Source: Fidelibacterota bacterium
GTDB lineage: Bacteria > Marinisomatota > Marinisomatia > Marinisomatales > UBA1611
Direction of reading: 5' to 3'
DNA: 5,789 nt
Assembly (NCBI GenBank): GCA_002718285.1
Contig: PBAR01000007.1
Coordinates: forward strand, 8,018 to 13,806
In this document: positions 1 through 5,789 of the stretch, one piece after another
How the letters are laid out: each line of letters opens with the position of its first letter
How positions within the stretch are numbered: the stretch's first letter is position 1
Notes under the pieces: model-generated
Databases searched by the model: none
What the model saw: only the letters and a program-made list of their open reading frames with translations
Told to the model about the DNA's origin: nothing
Position numbers and translations under genes: made by a program

Positions 1-339
1 AACTTCTGCTTTAACTCTATCCATCATTTCATTCAGATTCTGACCAGGTAAAAGTTCGATATTTACACTTGCAAAACTTTCAGATGCATTTGATGATATT
101 TTCTTTACTCCTTGTAGTCCTTGTAAACGTTCTTCGATTTTTATACATATCGCACTCTCAACATCACTAGGAGAAGCTCCAGGATATACAGCCGTTACAT
201 TTATCATATCGATTTCAATATCTGGAAAAACCTCCATTTTTAATAATGGAATAGTAAGTGCTCCAGAAATAATGATAAATGACATCATCAAATTTGCGGC
301 TACGCTATTTTCAACAAACCATTTAATTACTCGTTCCAT
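1..339 (-). CDS. RND multidrug efflux transporter permease subunit (AcrB/HAE1 type), N-terminal 113 residues only
   Basis: This is the proton-driven inner-membrane pump of a tripartite efflux complex; the family exports drugs, detergents or other amphiphiles. I translated the reverse strand from the ATG at 339-337, and the frame stays open to the left edge, so only about a tenth of a usual 1000-1050-residue protein is visible. It starts MERVIKWFVENSVAANLMM, the amphipathic entry and first membrane helix typical of the family. The porter-domain start follows: KMEVFPDIEI, then VYPGASPSDVE (the very conserved YPGAsp-dVE motif), then IEERLQGLQGVKKISS (E-L-GV--I-S). The ATG lies 2 bases after the adaptor stop codon with no Shine-Dalgarno sequence, so translation is probably coupled. 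It is the last visible gene of the marR-led operon. The family call is secure; substrate and subfamily (drug versus other amphiphile) cannot be read from this fragment. A heavy-metal (CzcA) pump is less likely from the N-terminal sequence. Confidence 0.95.
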   Translation of the reverse strand, partial: MERVIKWFVENSVAANLMMSFIIISGALTIPLLKMEVFPDIEIDMINVTAVYPGASPSDVESAICIKIEERLQGLQGVKKISSNASESFASVNIELLPGQNLNEMMDRVKAEV

Positions 340-341
340 AA

Positions 342-1475
342 TTAAATATCTGAATCCAATTTAAATGTTACTTCTATTCCGTTTACTAATGATGAAAGAC
401 GGGAGTTTAACAATCTATCACCGTTTTCGAACCCTTCTCCAATAATCGCAAACTCATTTTCATAGCGTAAAATTTCAACAAGACGATTTGCCAACTTCAT
501 ATTTTTTGAAACGACCCAAACACTCTCATCTCTTACTGATGTGCGTGGCAATACAAAAACATCATTCATATTAATACCATAGATAATTGCCTGTGCATAC
601 TGTCCAACTACGATTGGGAATAACAAATTCTTCTCTATTTTGCTATCAATTTTTGCAATTAAAGCTAACATCCTGGTCTGAGGATCAACTTCCGACTCTG
701 CTCTGATAATCTTTCCGGACCATTCACTTTCACCATTATTTATTATTACATCAAGCTGGTTTTTCGAAACAATTTGCTGCCCATTAAATTCCAAACCAGT
801 AAAAATAACATCTTGATCGGCTATTGGTAAACGAATCTCAAAATATTGAGTTGCATATATATTTCCTAATAGAGTACCTGGGAATACAGTACTGCCAAGC
901 TCAATATTACGTGAACGAACTCGACCATTGAATGGTGCCAAAAAAACTGTCCTCTCTAAATTTCTTTTTGCTCTTTCAAGTGATGCTTTTGCAGCGGAAA
1001 ACGTTGCTTTTGCCTGAGCAAGTTGTGGTTTTCTAAGGGCTAAATCGCTACCTGCACCCGCACCTACACGTTCCCATTCTTTTGTAGCTAAATCTGATTC
1101 AGCTTTCTCACGTTGAAGGTTTACCTCAGCATTAAGCACGCTGGATTCTGCTGTTATTAGAGCAAGTTCATAATCCCGCCTTTCTAATACAATTAAGGTG
1201 TCTCCTCTCGAAAAGCTTGATCCTGTCTCCATTAATGGGGATATCCATTCAACCTTAGAACCAATTTCAGATAAAAGAGCCAACTCAGTCTGAGGCATAA
1301 TAATTCCTTGAGATGAAATAGATGCTTTAATTTCCTGAGGAAAAATCATCATAGTTTTTACATATGGGACGTTTTTCCCTTTTTGATCTGCTCTTGCAGC
1401 TGGCTTATTTCTGATCAAAATAGCTGCAATTACTATACTGATCAAAACTAAAGGTATGCCTACGTATTTTTTCAT
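342..1475 (-). CDS. RND efflux periplasmic adaptor subunit (HlyD/AcrA membrane fusion protein family)
   Basis: This adaptor links the RND pump in the inner membrane to the outer-membrane channel. At 377 residues it has normal family length. Residues 6-22 form an N-terminal hydrophobic anchor or signal; no Cys follows it, so it is not a lipoprotein, unlike AcrA. Residues about 60-103 are the first half of the lipoyl-like domain. Residues about 104-176 are an Ala/Glu/Lys-rich alpha-helical hairpin. The second lipoyl half carries the classic APFNGRV motif (180-186) and a Gly-rich turn (IELGSTVFPGTLLG). A beta-barrel follows, with DPQTRML (264-270) and GQYAQAII (291-298), then a membrane-proximal domain to the C-terminus. 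It starts 22 bases after the outer-membrane factor stop and ends 2 bases before the pump ATG, so it sits mid-operon. The bases before its ATG (AAATCCGATT) hold no Shine-Dalgarno sequence. The family assignment is very secure; the substrate is unknown. Confidence 0.96.
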   Translation of the reverse strand: MKKYVGIPLVLISIVIAAILIRNKPAARADQKGKNVPYVKTMMIFPQEIKASISSQGIIMPQTELALLSEIGSKVEWISPLMETGSSFSRGDTLIVLERRDYELALITAESSVLNAEVNLQREKAESDLATKEWERVGAGAGSDLALRKPQLAQAKATFSAAKASLERAKRNLERTVFLAPFNGRVRSRNIELGSTVFPGTLLGNIYATQYFEIRLPIADQDVIFTGLEFNGQQIVSKNQLDVIINNGESEWSGKIIRAESEVDPQTRMLALIAKIDSKIEKNLLFPIVVGQYAQAIIYGINMNDVFVLPRTSVRDESVWVVSKNMKLANRLVEILRYENEFAIIGEGFENGDRLLNSRLSSLVNGIEVTFKLDSDI

Positions 1476-1497
1476 AATCGGATTTAATTTAGTTAAT

Positions 1498-2991
1498 TTA
1501 TTTTTCGTTATAAGATTTCACATCACCTCCAAGTACTAAAAGAAGCGACAATCTATTTTCTATTCTCAGCCTGCGAATGGTAAGTTCTTGAGATCTAATA
1601 TCGTTGTATTGTCTTTGACTGTTTAATACAGATTCCAAACTGGTCACCCCACTATCATAGCGTTCTTTAGATAAAGCATATGCATCACCAGATTGCTTAA
1701 CCGCATTACTTAGTGCTTTCAATTGAATTAATAATGACTTTTCCAAAATAAGGAGTTGTTCTACCTCGGAAAATGAATTCAATAGACTTTGGACTAATTC
1801 ATATTTCAATTGCTCTGAAAAAGCTTGCTGTAGTTTCACAGCTGATCTTAGCCTTTTCCCGTTAAAAATAGGTGTAGTAATATTTAAACCTAAGTTCCAG
1901 ATACCATTATCATTATTAAAGACCTCTTTTAGTTCATTTGTTGATGTACCTGCTGACCCGTTTAAAGTAATCCCAGGCAATAGATTTCGTTTGGCCTGGG
2001 CAACACGCAAATCTGAAGCTTCAACCTTAATCAATAGTGACCTTACATCTGGTCTTCTATTAAGAATATTTGCAGGGATACCATCAGGAACCATTGGTAG
2101 ATTTTCTGGTAATCCATTGGAAATGACTATTGTTCCCGATGGATAATCAGCCATCATGATCTCCAACTGTCTTTTTAAACTCATTAATTGATTTTTACGG
2201 TTTTCAATTAATAATTGAGATGTTGAAACAGAAGTTTCAGCTAATCGATAGTCAAGACTAGATCTTAATCCCCGATTATAGCGGTCCTTTACTATATCCC
2301 TTATTTCGACTAAGCTAGAATAGGACTCCTTAGCAAGTTTTAATTGTTCCGAAACTTCTACACTTTGGAAATAGGTCTGCGCACATCTTACTAAATAAGA
2401 AAACCGAACATAGGACAGCTCATAAGTAATCGATTCGTAATCCTTAAACGCTGCTCGACGACCATTTAATATTCTTCCCCATACATCAATTTCCCATTGA
2501 AAATTTAAATTTATTCCATAAATCTCATTATCAAAAGAAATTACCTGATCCTTTTGTTGCGCAGTTATTGAACTTGAATCAGTTCTATTACCCATATTTA
2601 AAAATGAATCTGCAAAACCGAAACCTGCTAAATTTTGTTTACTTTTATTTCCAGTTCCTATCGCAACCATAGAAGGGAGAATACTGGCACCTCTTATCCT
2701 CGCATTCTGCAAAGCTATTTTTTGTCTATGGATGATGGATTTAAGATTTGGACTCTTCGCCTCGACATTTTGTATTATTCTTTCAAGTGTTGTATCTTTA
2801 AAGATTTCCCACCATTTTCCAGTATATGGTTTACTATCTGGGATATCAGTAACCCAATTATCTGGGAAATGGATATCTAATGTTTTTACATTAATAGGTT
2901 TGGTCGTTGAACAGCAAAACAAAAATAAGGTAAAAATGAAAAGTAATATTTGAGCTGATTTTTTAGTTGCCCATCCAACTTTATTCATCAT
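1498..2991 (-). CDS. TolC/OprM-like outer-membrane efflux factor (NodT family), probable lipoprotein
   Basis: This is the outer-membrane channel of the tripartite pump, with a length (497 residues) typical of NodT/OprM proteins. A basic N-terminus and hydrophobic segment (about 13-25) end in LFLFCCSTT. Cys27, with Leu at -3, is the better lipidation site, although Cys at -1 makes the lipobox unorthodox. The two internally repeated OEP halves are visible. The first has FQWEIDVWGRI (165-175) and YNRGLRSSLDYRLAE (238-252). The second has LNRRPDVR (310-317), the AQAKRNLLPGITLNGSAG stretch (331-348), TPIFNGKRLRS (373-383) and YDSGVTSLESVLNSQRQY (445-462). The ATG at 2991 overlaps the 3' end of the MarR gene by 11 bases. 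A second ATG follows directly, and either could be used. There is no Shine-Dalgarno sequence, so coupling to MarR translation is likely. Placement of the channel gene before the adaptor and pump genes is a common alternative order for RND operons. Confidence 0.95.
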   Translation of the reverse strand: MMNKVGWATKKSAQILLFIFTLFLFCCSTTKPINVKTLDIHFPDNWVTDIPDSKPYTGKWWEIFKDTTLERIIQNVEAKSPNLKSIIHRQKIALQNARIRGASILPSMVAIGTGNKSKQNLAGFGFADSFLNMGNRTDSSSITAQQKDQVISFDNEIYGINLNFQWEIDVWGRILNGRRAAFKDYESITYELSYVRFSYLVRCAQTYFQSVEVSEQLKLAKESYSSLVEIRDIVKDRYNRGLRSSLDYRLAETSVSTSQLLIENRKNQLMSLKRQLEIMMADYPSGTIVISNGLPENLPMVPDGIPANILNRRPDVRSLLIKVEASDLRVAQAKRNLLPGITLNGSAGTSTNELKEVFNNDNGIWNLGLNITTPIFNGKRLRSAVKLQQAFSEQLKYELVQSLLNSFSEVEQLLILEKSLLIQLKALSNAVKQSGDAYALSKERYDSGVTSLESVLNSQRQYNDIRSQELTIRRLRIENRLSLLLVLGGDVKSYNEK

Positions 2992-3430
2992 CTAAGTTAG
3001 CTGTAATTCGGGTTAATACTTTTTTAAATATTTCAATATCTTTATTGGATATTTTTTGCTGTACTTCTTCTCTGGTTTGTTCCATAACTGGGAGCACATC
3101 AAAAAAAAGTTGTTTACCTAAATTTGTAAGCACCACACGTTTCATACGATGATCGAGCTGGTCAATAACTCTAACCACAAGGTTCTTTTTTTCAAGTGTA
3201 TCAATGATCTTTGTTATACTCGTCTTATCTTTAAGGCAATATTCTGCTAAGTCCTTTTGGCAGGGATCATTTAATTTCCAAATAGGCCCGAGCACCATCC
3301 ATTGATCAAGAGATATATCTAAACCAATCTTATGTGTATTTTGGACAAATCGTTTTGTCATAGCACGGTGGGCATTACTTAAAAGCATCCCAAGATTCAT
3401 ATGTAAATTTAGTGATTCACTGTCAGTCAT
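2981..3430 (-). CDS. MarR-family winged-helix transcriptional regulator, probable autorepressor of the efflux operon
   Basis: A 149-residue protein, the normal length for a MarR dimer subunit. An N-terminal dimerisation helix (about 8-34) is followed by LDQWMVLGPIW (41-51), the usual opening of the DNA-binding lobe. The helix-turn-helix covers about 57-84 (QKDLAEYCLKDKTSITKII, then DTLEKKNLVVR). The wing carries DQLDHRMKRVVLT (90-102), the conserved D-D-R---L-T signature. A C-terminal dimerisation helix follows (about 112-146). MarR proteins bind palindromes in their own promoter and are released by small phenolic or lipophilic ligands or by oxidation. Here the gene is first in the efflux operon, directly downstream of two matching palindromes, which strongly suggests autorepression. 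The start at 3430 is the best choice because the operator abuts it and the dimerisation helix begins just after it. Cys57 and Cys65 lie in the helix-turn-helix lobe; a redox role is only a possibility. Its 3' end overlaps the next gene by 11 bases. Confidence 0.93.
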   Translation of the reverse strand: MTDSESLNLHMNLGMLLSNAHRAMTKRFVQNTHKIGLDISLDQWMVLGPIWKLNDPCQKDLAEYCLKDKTSITKIIDTLEKKNLVVRVIDQLDHRMKRVVLTNLGKQLFFDVLPVMEQTREEVQQKISNKDIEIFKKVLTRITANLDDE

Positions 3431-3473
3431 TAGTTGAAGCTACAACTATTATAGTTGCTAATGCAACTATAAT
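3431..3473. promoter_or_regulatory. Tandem MarR operator: two TAGTTG-N6-CAACTA palindromes 21 bp apart
   Basis: Site 1 (3431-3448) is TAGTTG-aagcta-CAACTA. Site 2 (3452-3469) is TAGTTG-ctaatg-CAACTA, and its symmetry extends to 11-base arms, 3448-3458 and 3463-3473, around a 4-base centre. Half-sites, spacer length and orientation are identical. The centres (3439.5 and 3460.5) are 21 bp apart, about two helical turns, so two dimers would sit on the same face. An 18-bp dyad fits the footprint of one MarR dimer. Site 1 touches the marR start codon and site 2 overlaps the predicted -10 box, so occupancy should block transcription of the whole operon. The repeats are seen directly; binding by the adjacent MarR is inferred. 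Confidence 0.85.
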
Positions 3474-3476
3474 TAA
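3448..3476 (-). promoter_or_regulatory. Predicted promoter of the marR-efflux operon inside the operator
   Basis: Read on the minus strand, TATAAT (3453-3448) is a perfect -10 hexamer. TTAATT (3476-3471) is a weak -35 hexamer 17 bases upstream. The -10 box lies at the junction of the two operator palindromes. Initiation about 7 bases downstream, near 3441, would leave a leader of only about 10 bases without a Shine-Dalgarno sequence. An alternative, if the organism uses a Bacteroidota-type sigma factor, is TATAGTTG (3471-3464) as a one-mismatch TAnnTTTG -7 box; it also falls within site 2. The exact start is uncertain, but a promoter is expected here because this is the only gap ahead of the operon. 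Confidence 0.55.
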
Positions 3477-3482
3477 GTCCAT

Positions 3483-3495
3483 TCAATTAAATTGA
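3483..3495. repeat. Short 13-bp palindrome upstream of the efflux promoter (TCAATT-A-AATTGA)
   Basis: A perfect 6-base-arm dyad with a single central base, just upstream of the predicted -35 region. Its CAATTA half differs by one base from the CAACTA half-site of the operator, so it could be a degenerate accessory site. The spacing is different, though, and in such AT-rich DNA a short palindrome can arise by chance. The arms are too short and AT-rich to act as a convincing intrinsic terminator for the upstream gene. Confidence 0.3.
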
Positions 3496-3523
3496 GGATA
3501 ATCTAATTTAAAAAATCGAAATC

Positions 3524-4273
3524 TTAAAAACGATAACTTCTAAGACCTGTAGTATTTTCTGGGCTACTCAATTTTTGTTGTTCTTGAACTTTCATTCTCC
3601 TTTTCGCCTCTAACAAAACGTCCTGAAAAAGATTAATAATACTAATCGCATTGATTCTTTGAGTCAAAAAATCTGGAATGGAACCTCCTGGATCCATATA
3701 AAGACGGTAAGAAACTTCATAATGCCCTTCATCCAGAGGTTTAGCAGACCAAGAACCTGCACCAATATTAAGGTAAACCGCATTATGATCTTTCTGATCA
3801 ATAAAGCTAGCATAATCTCCTTCTTTATCCAATAAGTACCAATCTACCAAAACATTATTACTATCTTTAGACCATTCATATTCAATCATACGAAAGCAAT
3901 ATTGACGATCGCTAAAAAATGGTAGGGAAACTTGGATATGCTGAAAACCATCTACATAATCATTTGTGATTTTTAATACTTCAGAACTTATAGTATTAGC
4001 ATTGGATAAAAATTCTCCATATCTATCTAGCTTCATAATTACATTGCGGATATAGTTTGGATAAATATTTGTTTTTTTACTGACTTTTACTGCATAAAGA
4101 TCCTTTCCAATTAAGGTCATTTTTTCGAACCGGCTACCGTCATTCAAGTAATTTACTGTTATCCATCTTTCTTCCTGATTGAGTGTATCCAAAAGAGTAT
4201 CAAAGTTTTTACCCCACAAAACTATAAAGAAGAAAAAAAATATCAGAATTTTCCTGAAATAATTATTTTGCAT
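3524..4273 (-). CDS. START/SRPBCC-domain protein with N-terminal signal or membrane anchor
   Basis: I favour the ATG at 4273 (249 residues, MQNNYFRKILIFFFFF). An in-frame TTG at 4288 would add five residues but has no better signal. A short basic start and very hydrophobic residues 9-20 (with five Phe in a row) form a signal peptide or anchor, so the rest lies in the periplasm or at the membrane. Residues about 30-228 look like a START (StAR-related lipid transfer) fold of the SRPBCC superfamily. The supporting features are VIMKLDRYGEFLSNA (78-92), VSLPFFSDRQYCFRM (115-129, the conserved pF--sDR strand), GAGSWSAKPLDEGHYEVSYR (171-190) and DPGGSIPDFLTQRI (194-207, the conserved DPGG-iP start of the C-terminal helix). 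The tail is polar. The family binds lipids or other hydrophobic ligands in a deep cavity; no catalytic residue is evident. It is transcribed towards the efflux operon but separated from it by that operon's own promoter. A functional link is unproven. Confidence 0.78.
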   Translation of the reverse strand: MQNNYFRKILIFFFFFIVLWGKNFDTLLDTLNQEERWITVNYLNDGSRFEKMTLIGKDLYAVKVSKKTNIYPNYIRNVIMKLDRYGEFLSNANTISSEVLKITNDYVDGFQHIQVSLPFFSDRQYCFRMIEYEWSKDSNNVLVDWYLLDKEGDYASFIDQKDHNAVYLNIGAGSWSAKPLDEGHYEVSYRLYMDPGGSIPDFLTQRINAISIINLFQDVLLEAKRRMKVQEQQKLSSPENTTGLRSYRF

Positions 4274-4369
4274 TTTGTAATTAAACAATCTTATAAACCA
4301 AAAAAAAGATCAAAAATATAAAATACCAAAAACAAAATATTAATTATGTGAATAGTATTAAATAAAAAA
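4274..4369. other. 96-bp very AT-rich intergenic spacer, probably holding the promoter of the START-domain gene
   Basis: The spacer is dominated by A and T runs. On the minus strand, TATTTTTG (4318-4311) matches a Bacteroidota-type TAnnTTTG -7 box, and TATAAG (4295-4290) resembles a sigma70 -10 box. Neither has a well-placed upstream partner, and such matches are expected by chance in this composition. An imperfect AATA/TATT hairpin (about 4337-4360) is too weak to call a terminator. Whether the START-domain gene has its own promoter or is co-transcribed with the upstream transferase is undecided. Confidence 0.3.
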
Positions 4370-5789
4370 TTATATTGATTCTTTTGAGAAAAAAGCAGCT
4401 AAATGAGGCAGATATAACTTATTAGTAAAATAAACTAAGCCAATTTCAAGGGTAAAGGTAGATGGCAAACCAACATTTAAAGGCTGTAGAGCACTTAAGC
4501 CAATAAGGGAAAATAAAATTAATAAATCCGTAATTGACCAAAATCCATGGCCCAACAAATCTGTGTGTACAATATAATTAGTAGAAATAATAACTCCAGA
4601 AAAAGCTAGAGCTCCATAACGCATCACACTTATAAAAAGAGGTAATCCTGAGTTATCATATATAGGTTTAATTCCAGCATCAAAACCCATACTTAAAACA
4701 ATAGCTTGCAAAATTCCAATACTTATTAATATTGCTTCAAATTTACGATGCTCAGATGTTAAGGTATCTTTCAAAATAAACAAGGTGAGTAAAGTTGTGA
4801 ATAGAATTGTACCCTGGAGCATTGTAAGAGTTAGAAATTGTCCTCGGTGGATATATGTCAAACAAAAAAAATAAGTTCCCATTGCTAGAGGTAAGTAACG
4901 AATTCTGAAAAGTTTTTTATACGGCCAAGGATCTGTATTAGTGGTTTTAAATTTATTGATTAGCTTCATTAATAATATAATAAAGTACCGAGGAATAAAT
5001 TCAATAAAAGCAAAAGCAGATAAACTGATAAGATAAATAACAAGTAGAATAATATTATTACCAATAAAAGAACTGGGCAATATAGCAAATAAGCAACCAA
5101 TACCAGCAAGCAGGAATATCGCCATTAGGGTACCATTTTCAGATTTACCATAATGGTAAAGTTGGTAGTGAAGATGAAGTTGGTCTGGTTCAAGTGGATG
5201 TTTTCCCCTCTTTATACGTGACACAAACACTCTTGTTGTATCAGCAATTAAATAGGAAGCCAAAAGAATAAAAGGTGTAATATTTATTTTATTACTAATT
5301 ATACTATTACCAGATGCTACATAAAATAATAAAGGCATCACAGCTAGATGGTAACCTAGAAATAGACTACCTGCGTCTCCCATGAAAAACCGTGCAGGTT
5401 TCTGATTAAAATGCAGAAAAGCAAGTAATGAAGAGCCCACTATGACATTTATATAAGCAAAATAGGGCGCTCCATGAACATAACCCATAAGTCCACCAGC
5501 AAGGGTTACGATGAACATAAATCCTCCTGCCAATCCATCCATACCATCAATGAGATTGATAGCATTAGTTATACCTATAAACCAAAATAAATAGATTATG
5601 AAGAGAATATATTTATTTACTGGAAGAAAGTATCCAAAAAAGATAACAGCATCAATTTGAGAGTAAAATTGGAGTAGTATAAAAAAACCTACAAATAGCT
5701 GAATAGGTAACTTATAGTGCCAAGATAGAGTAAAATAGTCATCTAATGCACCTAAGATGAAAAGGCTAAAAGCACCCATAAAATACCAA
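4370..5789 (-). CDS. WecA/MraY-type polyprenyl-phosphate sugar-1-phosphate transferase (GT4 family) with extra C-terminal membrane domain, 5'-partial
   Basis: This integral membrane enzyme would transfer a HexNAc-1-phosphate from a UDP-sugar to undecaprenyl phosphate, the first step of O-antigen, capsule or related glycan synthesis. The frame is open to the right edge (Trp-Tyr-Phe precede the first visible Met at 5779), so that Met is internal and about 70-80 N-terminal residues are missing. Numbered from that Met: GALDD (10-14) is the Mg-binding Asp pair, NAINLIDGMDGLAGG (72-86) the second Asp motif, and FFMGDAGSLFLG (131-142) the third. PDQLHLHYQL (198-207) is the cytoplasmic His motif. The 65-residue distance between Asp motifs and the 188-residue distance from Asp14 to His202 match my recollection of E. 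coli WecA. The His motif reads HLHY rather than the usual HxHH. WecA-like proteins normally end soon after two more helices (here about residue 275), but this one continues for about 190 residues with roughly five more hydrophobic segments. The sugar is unknown; MraY proper is unlikely because its HHH motif is absent. Confidence 0.9.
   Translation of the reverse strand, partial: WYFMGAFSLFILGALDDYFTLSWHYKLPIQLFVGFFILLQFYSQIDAVIFFGYFLPVNKYILFIIYLFWFIGITNAINLIDGMDGLAGGFMFIVTLAGGLMGYVHGAPYFAYINVIVGSSLLAFLHFNQKPARFFMGDAGSLFLGYHLAVMPLLFYVASGNSIISNKINITPFILLASYLIADTTRVFVSRIKRGKHPLEPDQLHLHYQLYHYGKSENGTLMAIFLLAGIGCLFAILPSSFIGNNIILLVIYLISLSAFAFIEFIPRYFIILLMKLINKFKTTNTDPWPYKKLFRIRYLPLAMGTYFFCLTYIHRGQFLTLTMLQGTILFTTLLTLFILKDTLTSEHRKFEAILISIGILQAIVLSMGFDAGIKPIYDNSGLPLFISVMRYGALAFSGVIISTNYIVHTDLLGHGFWSITDLLILFSLIGLSALQPLNVGLPSTFTLEIGLVYFTNKLYLPHLAAFFSKESI

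Noticed and set aside
2964..2970. A TAGTTGC half-site inside the 5' end of the outer-membrane factor gene.
   Set aside because: It has no matching CAACTA partner at the operator spacing, and the bases are explained by the coding sequence (Ala-Thr codons). It is probably chance.
2635..3152. Three plus-strand open frames (2635-2880, 2732-2953, 2967-3152; 61-81 codons).
   Set aside because: They lie antisense to the well-supported outer-membrane factor and MarR genes, overlap each other, and show no family resemblance or start signals. They are shadows of the real genes.
4228..4240. A frameshift risk at the eight-A run encoding the Phe stretch of the START-domain protein.
   Set aside because: The reading frame is intact on both sides and the hydrophobic segment makes sense as a signal. 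Nothing suggests a real shift or programmed slippage.
4274..4288. A TTG start at 4288 giving a 254-residue START-domain protein.
   Set aside because: The codon is TTG, not ATG, with no Shine-Dalgarno sequence. The ATG at 4273 gives a more typical signal-peptide start, with Arg-Lys just before the hydrophobic run.
4337..4360. A possible terminator hairpin downstream of the transferase gene.
   Set aside because: The arms are short, A/T-only and mismatched. T runs are everywhere in this spacer, so there is no convincing stem plus U tract.
5777..5779. The ATG at 5779 as the true start of the sugar-phosphate transferase.
   Set aside because: The frame continues open to the window edge, and the first catalytic Asp pair would fall at residues 13-14, whereas family members have about 90 residues before it. 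The gene is cut by the window.

Overview
The window is AT-rich DNA from a Gram-negative (diderm) bacterium. It encodes a tripartite RND efflux system, which needs an outer membrane. None of the five visible start codons has a convincing Shine-Dalgarno sequence, a habit best known from Bacteroidota and relatives, so a lineage in or near the FCB group is plausible. The sequence alone does not settle the taxon. All genes are on the minus strand, so the window reads biologically from right to left.

Right end (5789 to 4370): a 5'-truncated gene for a WecA/MraY-type polyprenyl-phosphate sugar-1-phosphate transferase. It has all the core catalytic motifs and an unusual hydrophobic C-terminal extension of about 190 residues. 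A 96-base, extremely AT-rich spacer follows. Next (4273 to 3524) is a membrane-anchored or exported START/SRPBCC-domain protein, probably a lipid- or hydrophobe-binding protein.

Left part (3430 to 1): a compact regulator-first efflux operon in the order MarR-type regulator, TolC/NodT-type outer-membrane factor, HlyD-type periplasmic adaptor, RND inner-membrane pump. The pump is cut by the left edge after 113 residues. The junctions are tight: an 11-base overlap, a 22-base gap and a 2-base gap. The three structural proteins would form one envelope-spanning pump.

The most informative non-coding element is the 93-base gap in front of marR. It carries two copies of TAGTTG-N6-CAACTA whose centres lie exactly 21 bp (two helical turns) apart. 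A TATAAT -10 box lies across their junction, and the proximal site abuts the marR start codon. This is what an autorepressed MarR operon should look like, with ligand binding by MarR expected to release pump expression.

I see no RNA gene, insertion sequence, CRISPR array or phage gene. The parts belong to known families. The points worth a second look are the operator geometry, the extended sugar-phosphate transferase with its altered His motif, and the START-domain protein.
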